DNA from: Brachycybe producta
Taxonomy: Eukaryota; Arthropoda; Diplopoda; Playtdesmida; Andrognathidae
Direction: 5' to 3'
DNA: 64,000 nucleotides
Assembly: GCA_036925085.1 (NCBI GenBank)
Contig: JAUPFP010000052.1
Span: 372,001 to 436,000 of the forward strand
Part shown: positions 1 through 14,720 of the stretch, one piece after another
Numbering within the stretch: the first letter of the stretch is position 1
Layout of the letters: every line of letters starts with the position of its first letter
Notes under the pieces: model-generated
Databases searched by the model: none
The model's input: only the letters and a program-made list of their open reading frames with translations
What the model was told of the DNA's origin: nothing
Position numbers and translations under genes: made by a program

Positions 1-657
1 GAAAAACCGATATTACGACTTAGAAAAACATTCTGAATAAAAATTAGGATTAAAAAAAAAACATTAATTAAAAAAAGATTAAATTAAATAATATTCAATT
101 TTCAATTAAATAATATTTAATTTTAATGAAATAATTGGATATTTTAAGTTAAAGTCAGATTTATTGATTTAAATCAGATTAATTGATTTAAATGAAAAAT
201 TTAATTGATTTAATTATCAATTTAAACCTTGATTGAATCACTAATTTAAATCAAGACTTAAACCACCAATTTAAATCAAGACTTAATTAAATCGTGATTT
301 AAATTGGTGGTTTAAGTCTTGATTTAAATTAGTGATTTAAGCCTTGATTTAAATCGGTTTTTGTAAACCACCGATTTAAATCAAGGCTTAAGTCACTGAT
401 TTAAATCAAGATTTAATTAAGTCTTGATTTAAATCAGTGACTTAAGCCTTGATTTAAATCGGTCGTTTACAAAAACCGATTTAAATCAAGACTTAAATCA
501 CTAATTTAGATCAAGACTTAATTGTCTTGATTTAAATAGCGACTTAATCAGTGAGTTAAATCTGTTGATTTCTTTTTTATTAAAAACAACTTAATGTCAA
601 ATTTTAAATCGATCCAACAACACTCGAGTACAAATAACAAGACCGAGTGTTCCGTAC
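1..657. repeat. AT-rich array of short palindromic units (TGATTTAAATCAAGACTTAA type)
   Basis: From about 170 to 560 the motif ATTTAAATCAAGACTTAA and its reverse complement alternate many times, with variants such as ACTTAAATCACTAATTTA. This makes a cluster of short inverted and direct repeats in the fourth intron of the phospho-lyase gene. Bases 1-170 are plain AT-rich sequence. I found no exon here; the peptide frame closes after the donor at 657. Confidence 0.7.
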
Positions 658-4003
<3,346 letters not shown>

Positions 4004-5603
4004 ATTTTTTTGAGGGCTTTTTTTTCCGGTGCCAATAAAAAAAAAGATGAGGAATGAATAAGTTATAAACTAGAATTGCAAAAGCAGCTGTTTCTCTCTC
4101 TTCTTGGTGAGAGACAGAATGAGAAAGAGAGAGAGAGAGAGAGATCCAGATTTTTAGACTCCTCCCACTTGCAGCAGCATTGATTTAAACAGCTGATCAG
4201 ACATCCAAAAAGGGGGGGGGGGGGTGTTTCTATTATTACTGAGAAAAACAACTAGCCTCTAACTAAGTCCCCCCCCCCTCTGTCTTTCTCTTTCCTTTTA
4301 ATTTAGAACATTATTCTCCGAATAGTTTTTACTCATGAAATTTAGGCCCAAATTCAAGAAGAAAAAATTTGGCAAAATATAACCTTTTAAAACTCCAACC
4401 CTCAAAACAAAGTACCTACTCAAGTTTAATCGGGAGATTTTTCAATGTTTGCAAGCCTGTTTAGAGGGTTCAAGTACTAAGGAATAAATTCAAGAAGAGA
4501 AACCTGGCACTCGGAGCTTTGTTATGAGGGTTCAAGATAGAAAAAAAAAGAAAACCCTTCACAAGTTATATTTATTCCTTAGTTACTTGAACTTCAACTT
4601 GAAGTTCAAGTAACTAAGGTACAAATTCAAGAAGAAAACTTGGTACTTGAACTCTCTCAGTAAGGTTCTTTTTAAGATTTCTCAAAGAAAACACAGTTAA
4701 ACAGAGTTATCTATTTTAGAATCCTGATGATTAACTATTCTAGTTTCTAAAACACTGTTAAATGTTTGACACTTAGAACTTGAACTCTCAGCTTAAGTTC
4801 TAAGTGTCAAGCTGCCTTCTGCAATTTCATGAAGGAATTCCTGAAAGAAAATTCCTGAAGGAAGCGACGATATCTTTGAGAAAAAAAAACCATAGCATAT
4901 TCGCCTACTATTCTAGTTTTTAAAACAATTGCAAGTTTTATCTTTATATTATTCCTTTACTTATAAAAAAAATATCAATAAATGAGGTGGGTGTGTTTAG
5001 AGGCTACAAATAATAAACATCTAAATAAATGATCCCCGTCTAGCCTCTTAATTCATACTTTTTGTAACCAAAGCAAATGATTAGAGGCTAGTTTTATTAA
5101 AATTGAGTCAAACTTAAGAACTGTTAGTTAATTATAGCCTCTAACCAATCACTTTTATTGCAATTTCAGCCTTAATTATACCAAATTAAAAGATAAAAAG
5201 GCTGGGTGGAGGCTAACCTCAATGAAATCTGATTAAAAGAAACACCCTGTTTAGAAATGGGGGGGAAGAACCTATCTTAATCGATGACGTCACAGCTGTC
5301 ATTTCTAATTGACAAGTTACATAAATATAATAATTAATAATAACGTTGGTCAACGATACTCTTAAATTATTTCATTTCCCTTCAGTTTATAATTTGAAAC
5401 TTCCTCGTTACGAAATAAATGAAGAAATCCTTCTTCGGTTTAATCGGGTTTAATAAACAAGTCTGAACATTAGTTCTAAAACAATAATACAAAACAAAAT
5501 TAACATAATATGCAAATTAGATCATTCATCGTGACGTCATAAGAAAACCGCACAAAAAAAAACCATTCGAAAAAAAAAAAAAGATAGAAAGGAATGATTT
5601 AAG
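4004..5603. other. Intergenic region between the phospho-lyase 5' end and the RFC1 3' end
   Basis: No gene is visible. It holds homopolymer runs (G near 4213, C near 4268), a GA run at 4125-4142, foldback sequence around 4390-4830 (CTTGAACTTCAACTTGAAG at its centre), partial family A ends at 4735 and 4905, and a foldback with repeated GAGGCTA / TAGCCTC at about 4990-5210. The promoter of the phospho-lyase should lie in the first few hundred bases. ATTAAA on the minus strand at 5454-5449 and 5444-5439 could be polyadenylation signals for RFC1, about 150 nt beyond its stop. Confidence 0.5.
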
Positions 5604-8600
5604 TTATGATTTTGTGACTTTTTTACGACCGACGCCGCCGCCGCCGGAACTTCCTTTCTTCTTTGACGGTCCAGGATTGCAATCCTCGTCGTCGTCGTCG
5701 TCTTTCTTCGCTTTCCTCTTCGAAGCAGTTGGTTTCTTGATCTGAAAAACAAATCAACCCTTAACGGAATCAGAACTTCCAGGAGGCACTTCAGGTTTCA
5801 CTGAGAGAGTCTTTCAGAATTTACTCTCAGAGCATTCAAGATTCACTGACAGTTGTCAGGAAGCATAGTGAGCTTTCAGAACACTCTCAGTACTTCCAGA
5901 AGGCTAGGAGACGCTTCCAGAAGTCACTGTCAGTTGTCATTAATTAATGAGAGCTCTCAGAACAAACTCGGAGCTTCCAGGAGTCACTGAGAGCTGTCAC
6001 GAACCAATGAGAGCTGCCAGAATTAACCGACAGCTGTCAAGAGCTCCTGAGAGCTGTCAGGAGTCACCAAGAGCTCTCAGGAATCAATTAAGAGCTCTCG
6101 GAGCTTCCAGGATTCATTGAGAACTGTCAGTAGCTACTGAAAGCCGTCAAGAGCTACTGAGAGCTGCCAGGAGTCACAAAGAGCTCTCAGGAATCAATGA
6201 GAGCTCTCAAAACAAACTCGGAGCTTCCAGAGGACAGTGAGAGCTGTTTGAAGCTAGAGAGCTGTCAGGACTAACTGCGAGCTTTCAAGTTTTAATAAAA
6301 ACCTCAAAAGACTCTCCAAGTTTACAAAATAAACCGTTCTAGATTGATTCACCATGGCGTCTGCTTTGACGTCATCCTCATCCTCCTCTTCCGGTCCTTC
6401 GCCGCCACCGTCCTCCTCCTCTACGAACAATCCGCTTTCGTTGTTCGAAGTTTCCTTTTTTCCTTTACCAATCAAACTGACAGCCGCATACGGAATCATA
6501 TGGGCCACCTTCTTGTAGGCCCTCGTAAAAGCCGCTTTCACCTGACAGAAACAAAGAAGACTTAAACGGTTAAGACGAGCGAAACAGCCACACTCCTCCT
6601 CCTTCATAAATTCACCTGTGGGCTAAGTTTCGAGAGTGGATTCAACTGTTTCGGCCACATCGCTACGTCTACGATCGCATCGAGGTCCTCTCGGAGGAGG
6701 TTATAGTCCGACATGACGGCCACCGACTCCGAGATGCCGTCTTGACCTTTCGTTACGAGAGGACGAGCGATCGCAGCAAAAAGATGCTGCAGATAGTCCA
6801 TGTTCAAGTTCGTCTTGTTACCGGACGTCCTAAATCGAAAGACTTTTAGGGGGGACTGTCTTTCGAGACTAGAAAAGTGTCGGCCGCTCGGTAGCCTCGT
6901 ACCTCAGTCTCGTGTGCATGTGGAGCTCTTGAAGAAGTCGGTCCATCTTGCCACGTGTCGAGTTACGTCCTAACCAGGACGGGAAATTGATCATCTGTCC
7001 CAAGTAGCCCTCGAGGAGATCGCCAGGGATCACGCTGGCGAACATCGCCTGTGGTTTACGGGGGTTCAACGGATCGGTTAACATTAACCGACACAATGGG
7101 GACCACTAGCGGTCAGAACCGAACCAGAACCAGGCTCGGTTTTACTTTTAAAAAACGATGTGAACAAAAAATAGATATTTTTGGTTATTCTATTTTTTTA
7201 AGAACAAATTCAAAAATTGTTAGAAACTAGAAGAGTAAAAATAATTTGCTAAAAGTATTTTGAAGAAGATATCTTCCAAAATGAACTTTTTAGAAGAAAT
7301 ACAAAGTTTGTTAGTTTTGCAAATATTACAGTTCGGTTCCACTTTTTGTGTTTTTCGTCGGTTCTGAATAAAAACCGAACTCTTCGGTTTCATTCGGCTA
7401 AAATACGATGAAACAGAAACATGAAAAAAAAAGCTCTAACCTGAGTCGGAAGAAGTCCCCAGTGACCCTCTGACCTTATGAGACGGTCCACCAGATCCCC
7501 TTTGCAGATACTATCGGCGGCACGGCTCACGAGACGAAGATGTTTACGAACGTCTTTCCTTTTTTTTTTAATTAAAAAAGAGAGAAAGAGAATCCTTTCA
7601 TTTGCGTTCAACCCTTTTCTCGATCAATCGAGACGACCGAGAACTCACTGAACTCCGTTCGGAATCACGTTCAAGTAGTTCTCCTGAACGAACAGCGGAG
7701 ATAAAGAGTAATCGTGGAAGAACAGATCGGATTTATCGTGAATGGACATTGTCTTGTGTTCGCTCGCCGAGAAAACGGTGCGAAGAGCATCGAAAGGACC
7801 CTAAAAAAAAAGAAAACAAAAAACACTAGAGACTCTCTCGCCGTTTCGTTAAATTACGAGAGACTAAGGACGGACCACTTTGAGGTCCTTTTTCGACATT
7901 TTTGCATCTCTCGTCGTCTCTTCGACCGACATCTTCTTGTTTTTAACCGACCACATCGACAAATGATGCAAAATCTATACGAAAAAGGACAAAAAATCAA
8001 GTGACAGATCGATCGATCCTGAAAAGAAACGTTTCCGACACCTGTCTAACGTCCTGATTCGATCCCACGATCACCTCGTGAAGAGCGTCGCTCGTAATCT
8101 CGATACCTTCTTTGTAACAGATCGACATAAACGCACCCTTTAAAAAAAAAAACGGAAAAAGAAAAGAATTACGATCAAAATTTCGCTTAATCTTTGAATT
8201 CGAACGATGCGAACTTTGAGTTGTTCGACTCTCGGCTTCTGAAATCGTAGATCGAAACAATAATTAGCCAAAGATCGAATCTTTTGATGATTTCTGTCGT
8301 TACACATGCAAATGATCGGAATTTTCGAGTTACGAATCAACTGAATCAGTTCCTTAAAAAAAAACGAGAAAACGAAAAAAGTTCGGAAACGAAAGACGAC
8401 GACGAAGTTTTCCGTTTCCAAACCTGAACTCCACCGCGATCTTCGTTTCCAGCCATTCCGTCCACTTCGTCCATGAGAAGACAATGTTTATTCGCATCGT
8501 TCGGATTTCCCGAAACGTAATGAGTTAGAGATTTGTTCCGTAATAATTCGACGACGACTTCTTGAAGATTCTTTTTCGATCTCGTGTCGGACGCATTCAG

Positions 8601-11600
8601 TTCGACGTAAGTGAAACCGAGTTCCTAATTTTACGACAAAAAAAAAAAAGCAAGAAAAAATGACGAGAAAAAAAGATCGAGGAGAAGAAGAAGAAAAAAA
8701 CCTTGCAAACGAGTTGAGCCGAAGTCGTTTTTCCGACTCCGGGAGAACCGGAAAGAAGAGCAGCTTTAAAGTTTGAACCGTCGTCACTCGCTCCGAACTT
8801 TCCTTCAAGAAGACGAAGAAAAACACAATTGAATGTAAAACTTTTTGTTACGAAGAATCATTCGGAGGAAATTGAAATTTTGTTAAAATCTAGAATAGAA
8901 AAGAAAGTGGCTGAAAGTGTTTTTCTGCAGTTATCTTTCAAAATGAACTTTCTCGTCTTCGTTTTATCTGTCATGTGGTCAACGAAGACCGTCTCTAGAG
9001 CAAATTTATACATTTGCGTAACCCAGAATGCATCAGTATCACAAATATCCACCTGAAAGCTCTCTTTTGTAACGAGAATCCTTCCGTGGAAAAAACTCTT
9101 ACCGAAACCCGGTTTCTTTTTCTTCGCTCCAGAATGATTTTTATTCCAATTCTCGAGCCACGCCTTCAGTTTCCGAACGTTACTTTTGTCTCCCTGCTGA
9201 CCGATGATCTGTTTCGTTGTCATCGGACGATATTTGTCAACCCACATCAGATCGCAATCGTTCGCTTTCGTTCCTTTCGTCTCCGAAACTGCTTCAGACT
9301 CTTCGATCGTCTTTTTCTTCCTCTCCACTTCGGAAACCGGTTTCGTAACCGTTTTCCGTTCTTTTGCAGCATCGACATTCTCTTTCGTCTTCGTCGTTAC
9401 AATTTTATCTGCCTTTCGAGGTTGTTCCGTTCCCGGCAATGTCAAAATCAGATGTAGAAAGTCGTCTTCGGAAATCTGTTTCGTTCCAAACTTTTGAGCC
9501 TTTTTCGTAAAAAAAAATATCGATCGAATATAAAAAGAACGAATCGATGTTTCGGCAACAAAAGAATGTCGAACCTTTTCCAACTTCGAAGGTCCGGCAT
9601 CTTTGCCTACGACCATATAATTCGTACTCTTGCAAACGGACTTCTGAACCTTCCCACCATATTTCGTAACAAGATCTTCGGCTTCGTTTCGTTCGAGAGA
9701 ATCCAAAACTCCGGTTACGAGAAAATTCAGACCTTTGAAACAACCTTCCGCACCCTAGAAACAAAAATTATCACGAACCAAAATCCAAGTTTTGTTTCCC
9801 GTTTCTTGACTATTAACCTTTGGAACCGGTTTCGATCCAGGAGCACATGGACCTTCGCGTGCCATGTAACGAACGTACGCAGCAGCGTTCCCTTTCTTCT
9901 TCTCGACGGAACTTCCAGTTTCCTCGTCCGATAACCGACTCGCCGTCTTCTTAGATGGAGGAGTTGTTTGTTCTGTCGATTTGACAAAATAACTTGATAT
10001 TTATGACGAAAAAAGTACTTTCGGGAAGCTCTGAGAGTTCTCAGTAAGTGTCGAGAGCTCTCATAAACTTCCGAGAGCTTCCCGATGAAACTAAGACATC
10101 ATTTTACGTCTGAAGCTCTCAATAGTTCCATAAACTCTTGAGAGCTCTCAACGCTTTCTAGCAACTCCCAATGAATTCTAGAAACCCTTAAACGAATTGT
10201 TCAAGCTCTCAGCAATTTCTGAGAGTTCTCCACGAACCCTGCAACTCTCTAGAACTCTCAGTGCCTCGTTAGAAGTTTCTGGAGTTTCGGAAGCTCTCAG
10301 TTCTTCCTGGATCGAGCTCTCACAGTCTCAAGAAAGCTCTCAGTCCGAACTTACTCTTTACTACATCTCCAGACAGATGTCGAGATTTAACGGCCGTCTT
10401 CCGAGAGTCAGGTGACGAAAGAGGAACCACTTTTTCCTTCTCGACCACATTCTGAAACAGGAATTTTCAAACCATAATTCATTCAGTTACGAGATCAAAA
10501 AGAAAATCCGATATTCGAAATCACCTTAGATATTTTCTTCTTCTCTTCTTCTTTGTCCAACGCTTTCAACGTTTCTACGAAATCTTCGTCTTCGTGGATT
10601 TCGTATCCGTTCGATCGATCTTTAAGTTTCGTCTGTTTGGAATCTTTTTCGGGAACCGTTTTCTTTTTCTCCTTCGAATATTTGATCGGCGCCGTTCCGA
10701 AGAAGTCGGCAGCAGACACGAACTTCGGTTTCGACGTCGGTTCCGTTTTCCTTGGAGATTTTCTTAACTCTGTCGATTTTGTAACCGAAAAATAACCGGA
10801 AGTTCGTTTCGGGGAAATTTCTTCGGCATCTGCTCAAAAAAATTCAGAAAAATAGACTTTAGAGTCGAAGTGACGCAGTTTACAAAGTAACTCAAGATGA
10901 TTTTGTAACCGGAAACTTCTTCTATTTCGATCCGTTCTTTTTTGTTCTTCTTCGCAGGCAAAGGATCTTCTTCTTCTTCTTCTTCGTCGTCCGATTCGAT
11001 GATTGCCGTTCGACGTTTTCTTGTAGTTTTCCTCTTACTGACGGGAACATCTTCGGTCTGTTTCTACGATCCGAACAAAAACAACAAGCGTTTTATGAAC
11101 AGCTAATTTTCAAACTCTTAATTATTCTTTCTTTTGGGAAGAAACTAGAAAGTGTTTTAGAAACTAGAAGGGTAGCTCAATCTTTTAATGTTGATATCTT
11201 TCAAAATAAACTTTTTATGTCAGTTTGAAAATAAACCAACTTTAAACAGACGATATTTTTTTAACTTTTCTATAAAAAGTTTATTTTAAAAGATTTTAAC
11301 AATAAAATACCTTTAAGTGATTGAGCTACCCTTCTAGTTTATAAAACACTTTCAAATTCTCCTTAAAATAATCAAAATTTCTCAAGAAACTAGAAATGGT
11401 AGCTGAATTCACCTTAATATCTTTCAAAATAAACTCAAGTCATTTACAAAACGACATATTGTTTATTTTGAAAGATATATCAACACGAAAATAGCTTTAA
11501 GTGATTGAGCAACTTTTCTAGTTTTTTTAAAAAAATACTTTCTAGTTTATCTTCATTTTTCATCTGAAAATTTTTAATTCTTCAAGACTTAGGAACGTTT

Positions 11601-12205
11601 TTCAACCTTTAAAAATTAACGAGAAAATTGTAAATTTGAAACCAGCTATAAAAAGTTTATTTTGAAAGATTTTCAACATGAAAATCTCATTAAGTGATTT
11701 ATATTTACTCTTCTAGTTTCTAAAGCACATTGAAATTTCCCTTTTAAAATGTGCGTCTTGCATTATTTTATTAAGAAAAAAAAAAACACATGTCGGGGTC
11801 ATGGCGAAAGGTCAAACACGTGCTTCTTCTTCTGCGCGAAATGCACGTGTGCACCTGGTGACGTCACAGCCGCCCAACCTCCGACATTGAAACGACGGAC
11901 AAACAACGACAACAAGTGAGAGAAATAAGGAAAAATCTGGCGCGCAATCCCTCTCTCCAACCGTGACGTCATCTCTATCTTTCTCTCTCTCCAAACCGTG
12001 ACGTCACGGTGCTATCGTTGCCTTTACCTTTTTCTTCTCGTTCTCTTTTGGATCTTTGTTTAGAGACAATTTGTTCTTTGCATTCGCTCCGTTATTGCTA
12101 CCGAAATAACGACGAATGTCCTACAGAAAACACACACCATAAGAATAATAATAAACATCATAACGAATCTTAATAATAATTTAAAAAAAAACGAGACTTC
12201 ACCAT
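5604..12205 (-). CDS. RFC1: Replication factor C subunit 1 (clamp-loader large subunit), complete
   Basis: RFC1 is the large subunit of the pentameric AAA+ clamp loader that opens PCNA at primer-template junctions in the nucleus. Twenty coding exons, 5' to 3': 12205-12203, 12120-12028, 11057-10910, 10829-10797, 10769-10525, 10451-10355, 9972-9818, 9754-9575, 9499-9103, 8802-8702, 8624-8424, 8352-8215, 8137-8042, 7974-7876, 7800-7649, 7558-7441, 7048-6903, 6829-6616, 6541-6353, 5741-5604. They sum to 2943 nt (980 codons plus stop) and all phases agree. Seen: N-terminal MDIRRYFG (PCNA-binding start), a second ADFFG motif, BRCT domain about residues 260-336, WVDKYRP at 404-410, Walker A GSPGVGKT at 469-476, Walker B LLMDEVD at 533-539, a CMCND sensor region, the RFC1 C-terminal domain (GPFDAL onwards, about 663-905), and a Lys/Asp-rich tail. 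Human RFC1 is longer (1148 aa), mainly in the disordered N-terminal part. Confidence 0.95.
5770..6300. repeat. Degenerate GAGAGCTCTCAG repeat in the last RFC1 intron
   Basis: Roughly 20-28 bp degenerate units such as GAGAGCTGTCAGGAGTCAC and AACTCGGAGCTTCCAG recur for over 500 bp between RFC1 exons 19 and 20. The CAGAGAGCTCTCAG core is itself palindromic. The same motif family occurs in another RFC1 intron at 10020-10345. Confidence 0.8.
7216..7330. mobile_element. Family A half-element in an RFC1 intron
   Basis: TTGTTAGAAACTAGAAGAGTA followed by GATATCTTCCAAAATGAAC matches the left half of family A. No right terminus is seen before exon 16, so this is a truncated copy. Confidence 0.6.
8876..8960. 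mobile_element. Family A half-element in an RFC1 intron
   Basis: GTTAAAATCTAGAATAG and TTATCTTTCAAAATGAAC match the left half of family A. It lies between exons 9 and 10. Confidence 0.5.
9988..10350. repeat. Degenerate GAGAGCTCTCA repeat in RFC1 intron 6
   Basis: Units such as GAGAGCTCTCAACGCTTTC, AGCTCTCAGCAATTTCTGAG and AACTCTCAGTGCCTCG recur between exons 7 and 6. The motif is the same as in the last intron 4 kb away, but the units are more diverged. Confidence 0.75.
11152..11730. mobile_element. Three successive family A copies in an RFC1 intron
   Basis: Copies lie at about 11152-11352 and 11380-11527, with a partial copy (right half only) at about 11640-11726. The first has both ends (TTTTAGAAACTAGAAGGGTA and TACCCTTCTAGTTTATAAAA) and both inner halves. 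All sit between RFC1 exons 2 and 3. Confidence 0.75.
12203..12205 (-). CDS. RFC1: RFC1 first coding exon, ATG only
   Basis: The minus strand reads GCAGAAATG followed directly by the donor GTGAAGTC, so only the initiator codon is in this exon. The next exon begins with GAC ATT CGT (Asp-Ile-Arg), which restores the conserved MDIR start seen in vertebrate RFC1. No other in-frame ATG precedes DIRRYFG in exon 2. The 5'UTR extends to higher coordinates; its cap site is not determined. Confidence 0.8.
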
Positions 12206-12312
12206 TTCTGCGTCAGAATGTCAAATTTCACATTAGTTCTTAGTCTTCTTTATAACATTGTTGCATTATATAGCCACTAGGTGACACCACGTCCTTCGTT
12301 GACTTTTATATA

Positions 12313-12324
12313 TTTGGCGGGAAA
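12313..12324. promoter_or_regulatory. Consensus E2F site upstream of RFC1
   Basis: TTTGGCGGGAAA matches the E2F consensus TTTSSCGCGAAA-type core (TTTGGCGGGAAA is a classic form). It lies 108 bp upstream of the RFC1 ATG. E2F control of replication genes is well established in animals; use of this particular site is inferred. Confidence 0.6.
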
Positions 12325-12644
12325 ACACTACGAATGACGGTGGCGTTGTCTAGTGGCGACTTAGATAACCATTCCAATTTTTCTCTTTCGCGATAATACT
12401 GAGTTTACAAAATTAAAACATATTGATTACATCATTTTATAATAATAAAATCTACATAGTAAATTAATGATCAGTTTTTGTCTTAAAATATGGCTAGTTA
12501 TTTGTTTTTTTCTGCCGTTTTTCATTATCTCTAAATTGCAGTTGCTTTATATCGTCACTAGATGGCGTTATGTTCTCTATTAACCTTTATAAAGAGAAAT
12601 TGTGACCCCAGCTATTCAACCGTCTTCACTTTTTCGTCGTACAA

Positions 12645-12716
12645 GCGTCGGTGGTATAATGGTAAGCATAGCTGCCTTCCAAGCAGTTGATCCGGGTTCG
12701 ATTCCCGGCCGACGCA
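12645..12716 (+). tRNA. tRNA-Gly (anticodon TCC)
   Basis: A 72-nt tRNA gene including the discriminator base A. The acceptor stem pairs GCGTCGG with CCGACGC. The A box is TGGTATAATGG, the anticodon loop is CTTCCAA with anticodon TCC, and the T arm is CCGGGTTCGATTCCCGG (B box GGTTCGATTCC). There is no intron. A T-rich run follows at 12718, serving as a Pol III terminator. It decodes GGA glycine codons. It lies in the RFC1 upstream region, divergent from RFC1. Confidence 0.97.
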
Positions 12717-12730
12717 ATTTTTTTATTTTT
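12717..12730 (+). terminator. Pol III T-run after tRNA-Gly
   Basis: The sequence after the discriminator base is a run of seven T, then further Ts, the standard stop signal for RNA polymerase III. Confidence 0.8.
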
Positions 12731-13112
12731 TTCAATTTTCTTATTTCCAGGAAGAAACCCATCTCTTTTTTAATAAAAATTAAATTAAATTTCATCAATT
12801 AAAACGCAGAAAAAAAAAGTTACGAAATATCTTGAATTTTGAATAAATTGAATTTTTAAATACACATGTGGGATTGCTGCAAGCCAAAGGGTCAATTCAA
12901 CGATTGAAGGATTTTTTACGTAAGCAGCGTTTCATACAACGCAACTTCAAGCAGCTTTAAAAGAGCTGAATAACTAAACGGGGTTAAAATATACAGTACT
13001 TACATTATATACTTGCGTCGCTTTTAGACGAAGGTTGTGACGTCATAGGGGATTAACAAAAAAACTTAAAATTCGATCATTTTTTCCTTATGTTTTCAAC
13101 AATTTAAACAAA

Positions 13113-13262
13113 TTATAAAAATTCTAAACAAAATTAATTAAAATAATTCTAAACACAATTAATTAAAATAATTCTAAACAAATTTAATTAAAATAATTCT
13201 AAACAAATTTAAGTAAAATAATTCTAAACAAAATTAAGTAAAATAATTCTAAACAAATTGAA
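13113..13262. repeat. 25-bp AT-rich tandem repeat, about six units
   Basis: The motif AATTCTAAACA recurs every 25 bp (13122, 13147, 13172, 13197, 13222 and 13247, taken at TTCTAAACA), joined by AATTAATTAAAAT-type spacers. Confidence 0.9.
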
Positions 13263-13603
13263 ATAAAATGAATAATATTTTACTAATTTAATAGAAAATA
13301 TACAATTAATCAAATTTAAGAATATGCATTTAATTTATTAATTAAATAGTTAATGAAAGCCATATGTTAAACATGGCTCTCAATTGATAAACTTACATAT
13401 GATAAACAAATGACCTGTAATAAAACATGATTAATTAATTAGTAATTACATTGCGTGCAATTAATTACATGCAATGGACAACAATTTCAAATACATTCAA
13501 TGCCGATATATCGCGCGGTGCCAATGCGATTTTGCGCGCGTTTGCCAGCCACATAACGAACATATAGAAAACACATAAAAACATTAATAAGAAACTCACA
13601 AGT

Positions 13604-14720
13604 CGGGTCGCGGTCCCACATGTCCGGCATCCTGAAGTCCAGGCCGGGGCCTCTGCATGGTACTTCTCTAAGTAGAAACAAAAGAAAAAACAAAAAGAAA
13701 ACGAGAAACAAATGAAAACTGATCTCACGTAAGAAACGATTAAATATAAAAAATAGGGCCTGTGGGGCCGGGCCCCAGGCTCCTCCATCGTTCCATCGAT
13801 GTGCTCCATCGGTGGGCACGAAATCGTGGTGCCTCCTAAGGTCCCACGGTGGGCACGGAACCGTGGTGCCTCCTAAGGTCCCACGGTGGGCACGGAATCG
13901 TGGTGCCTCCTAAGGTCCCACGGTGGGCACGGAATCGTGGTGCCTCCTAAGGTCCCACGGTGGGCACGGAATCGTGGTGCCTCCTAAGGTCCCACGGTGG
14001 GCACGGAATCGTGGTGCCTCCTATGGTCCCACGGCGGGCACGGAACCGTGGTGCCTCCTAAGGTCCCACGGCGGGCACGGAATCGTGGTGCCTCCTAAGG
14101 TCCCACGGTGGGCACGGAATCGTGGTGCCTCCTAAGGTCCCACGGTGGGCACGGAATCGTGGTGCCTCCTATGGTCCCACGGCGGGCACGGAACCGTGGT
14201 TCCTCCTAAGGTCCCACGGTGGGCACGGAATCGTGGTGCCTCCTAAGGTCCCACGGTGGGCACGGAATCGTGGTGCCTCCTATTGTCCCACGGTGGGCAC
14301 GGAATCGTGGTGCCTCCTATTGTCCCACGGTGGGCACGGAACCGTGGTGCCTCCTAAGGTCCCACGGTGGGCACGGAACCGTGGTGCCTCCTAAGGTCCC
14401 ACGGTGGGCACGGAACCGTGGTGCCTTCTCCAGTCCTTCCTTTATGGTGGTCCAGATGTCCATCGAAGTCTTGCTGCCATTTACAAATGAAAACATAACT
14501 TTAGAAACTGAAATCTTGTTCTTAAAATTGGATTTTGGACAACACAGGACGGCACAGTTTGAGTACGGCACAAGCGCGCAAGCATAATTGTGGCAATTCG
14601 GCAATTGGCAATTTAAGGGCAATAATATATTGTATTTGAAATTGTTGCACAATTATAAAATAAACGTTTTCTCACCATAATTCAATATAAGATGATCTCC
14701 TTCCTTAAAATCCTGTTTCT
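13604..14720 (-). other. Possible exons of an unidentified gene, split by a minisatellite
   Basis: Three minus-strand segments look exon-like. About 14718-14677 follows TTTTTTTTGCAG and encodes KQDFKEGDHLILNY before a GTGAGA donor. A segment ending near 14425 encodes VMFSFVNGSKTSMDIWTTIK in compatible phase. About 13671-13604 follows CTACTTAG and encodes EVPCRGPGLDFRMPDMWDRD before GTGAGTTT. I do not recognise the protein. The 37-bp array starts exactly where the second segment loses an open frame, so this may be a decayed gene, a chance set of frames, or part of a repeat. Confidence 0.25.
13810..14430. repeat. GC-rich 37-bp minisatellite, about 17 units
   Basis: The unit begins CGGTGGGCACGGAATCGTGG and ends GCCTCCTAAGGTCCCA. 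Unit starts at 13810, 13847 and 13884 fix the period at 37 bp; the last partial unit begins at 14402. Variants differ at a few sites (GAATCG/GAACCG, GGTGGG/GGCGGG, TAAGG/TATGG/TATTG). Each unit holds short inverted repeats (CCACGG...CCGTGG). A 37-bp period cannot keep a reading frame, so the long plus-strand ORFs over it are artefacts. Confidence 0.95.

Noticed and set aside
7602-8004. Plus-strand ORFs opposite RFC1 exons
   Set aside because: They are antisense shadows; the minus strand carries conserved RFC1 sequence with matching splice phases.
9014-9934. Plus-strand ORFs of up to 147 codons around 9-9.9 kb
   Set aside because: Antisense to RFC1 BRCT and AAA+ exons; Phe/Arg/Ser-rich composition follows from codon bias of the other strand.
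13923-14587. Long plus-strand ORFs with repeated WARNRGAS / VPPKVPR peptide over the minisatellite
   Set aside because: The 37-bp period is not a multiple of three and all frames stay open only because the unit lacks stops. There is no start context or homology.
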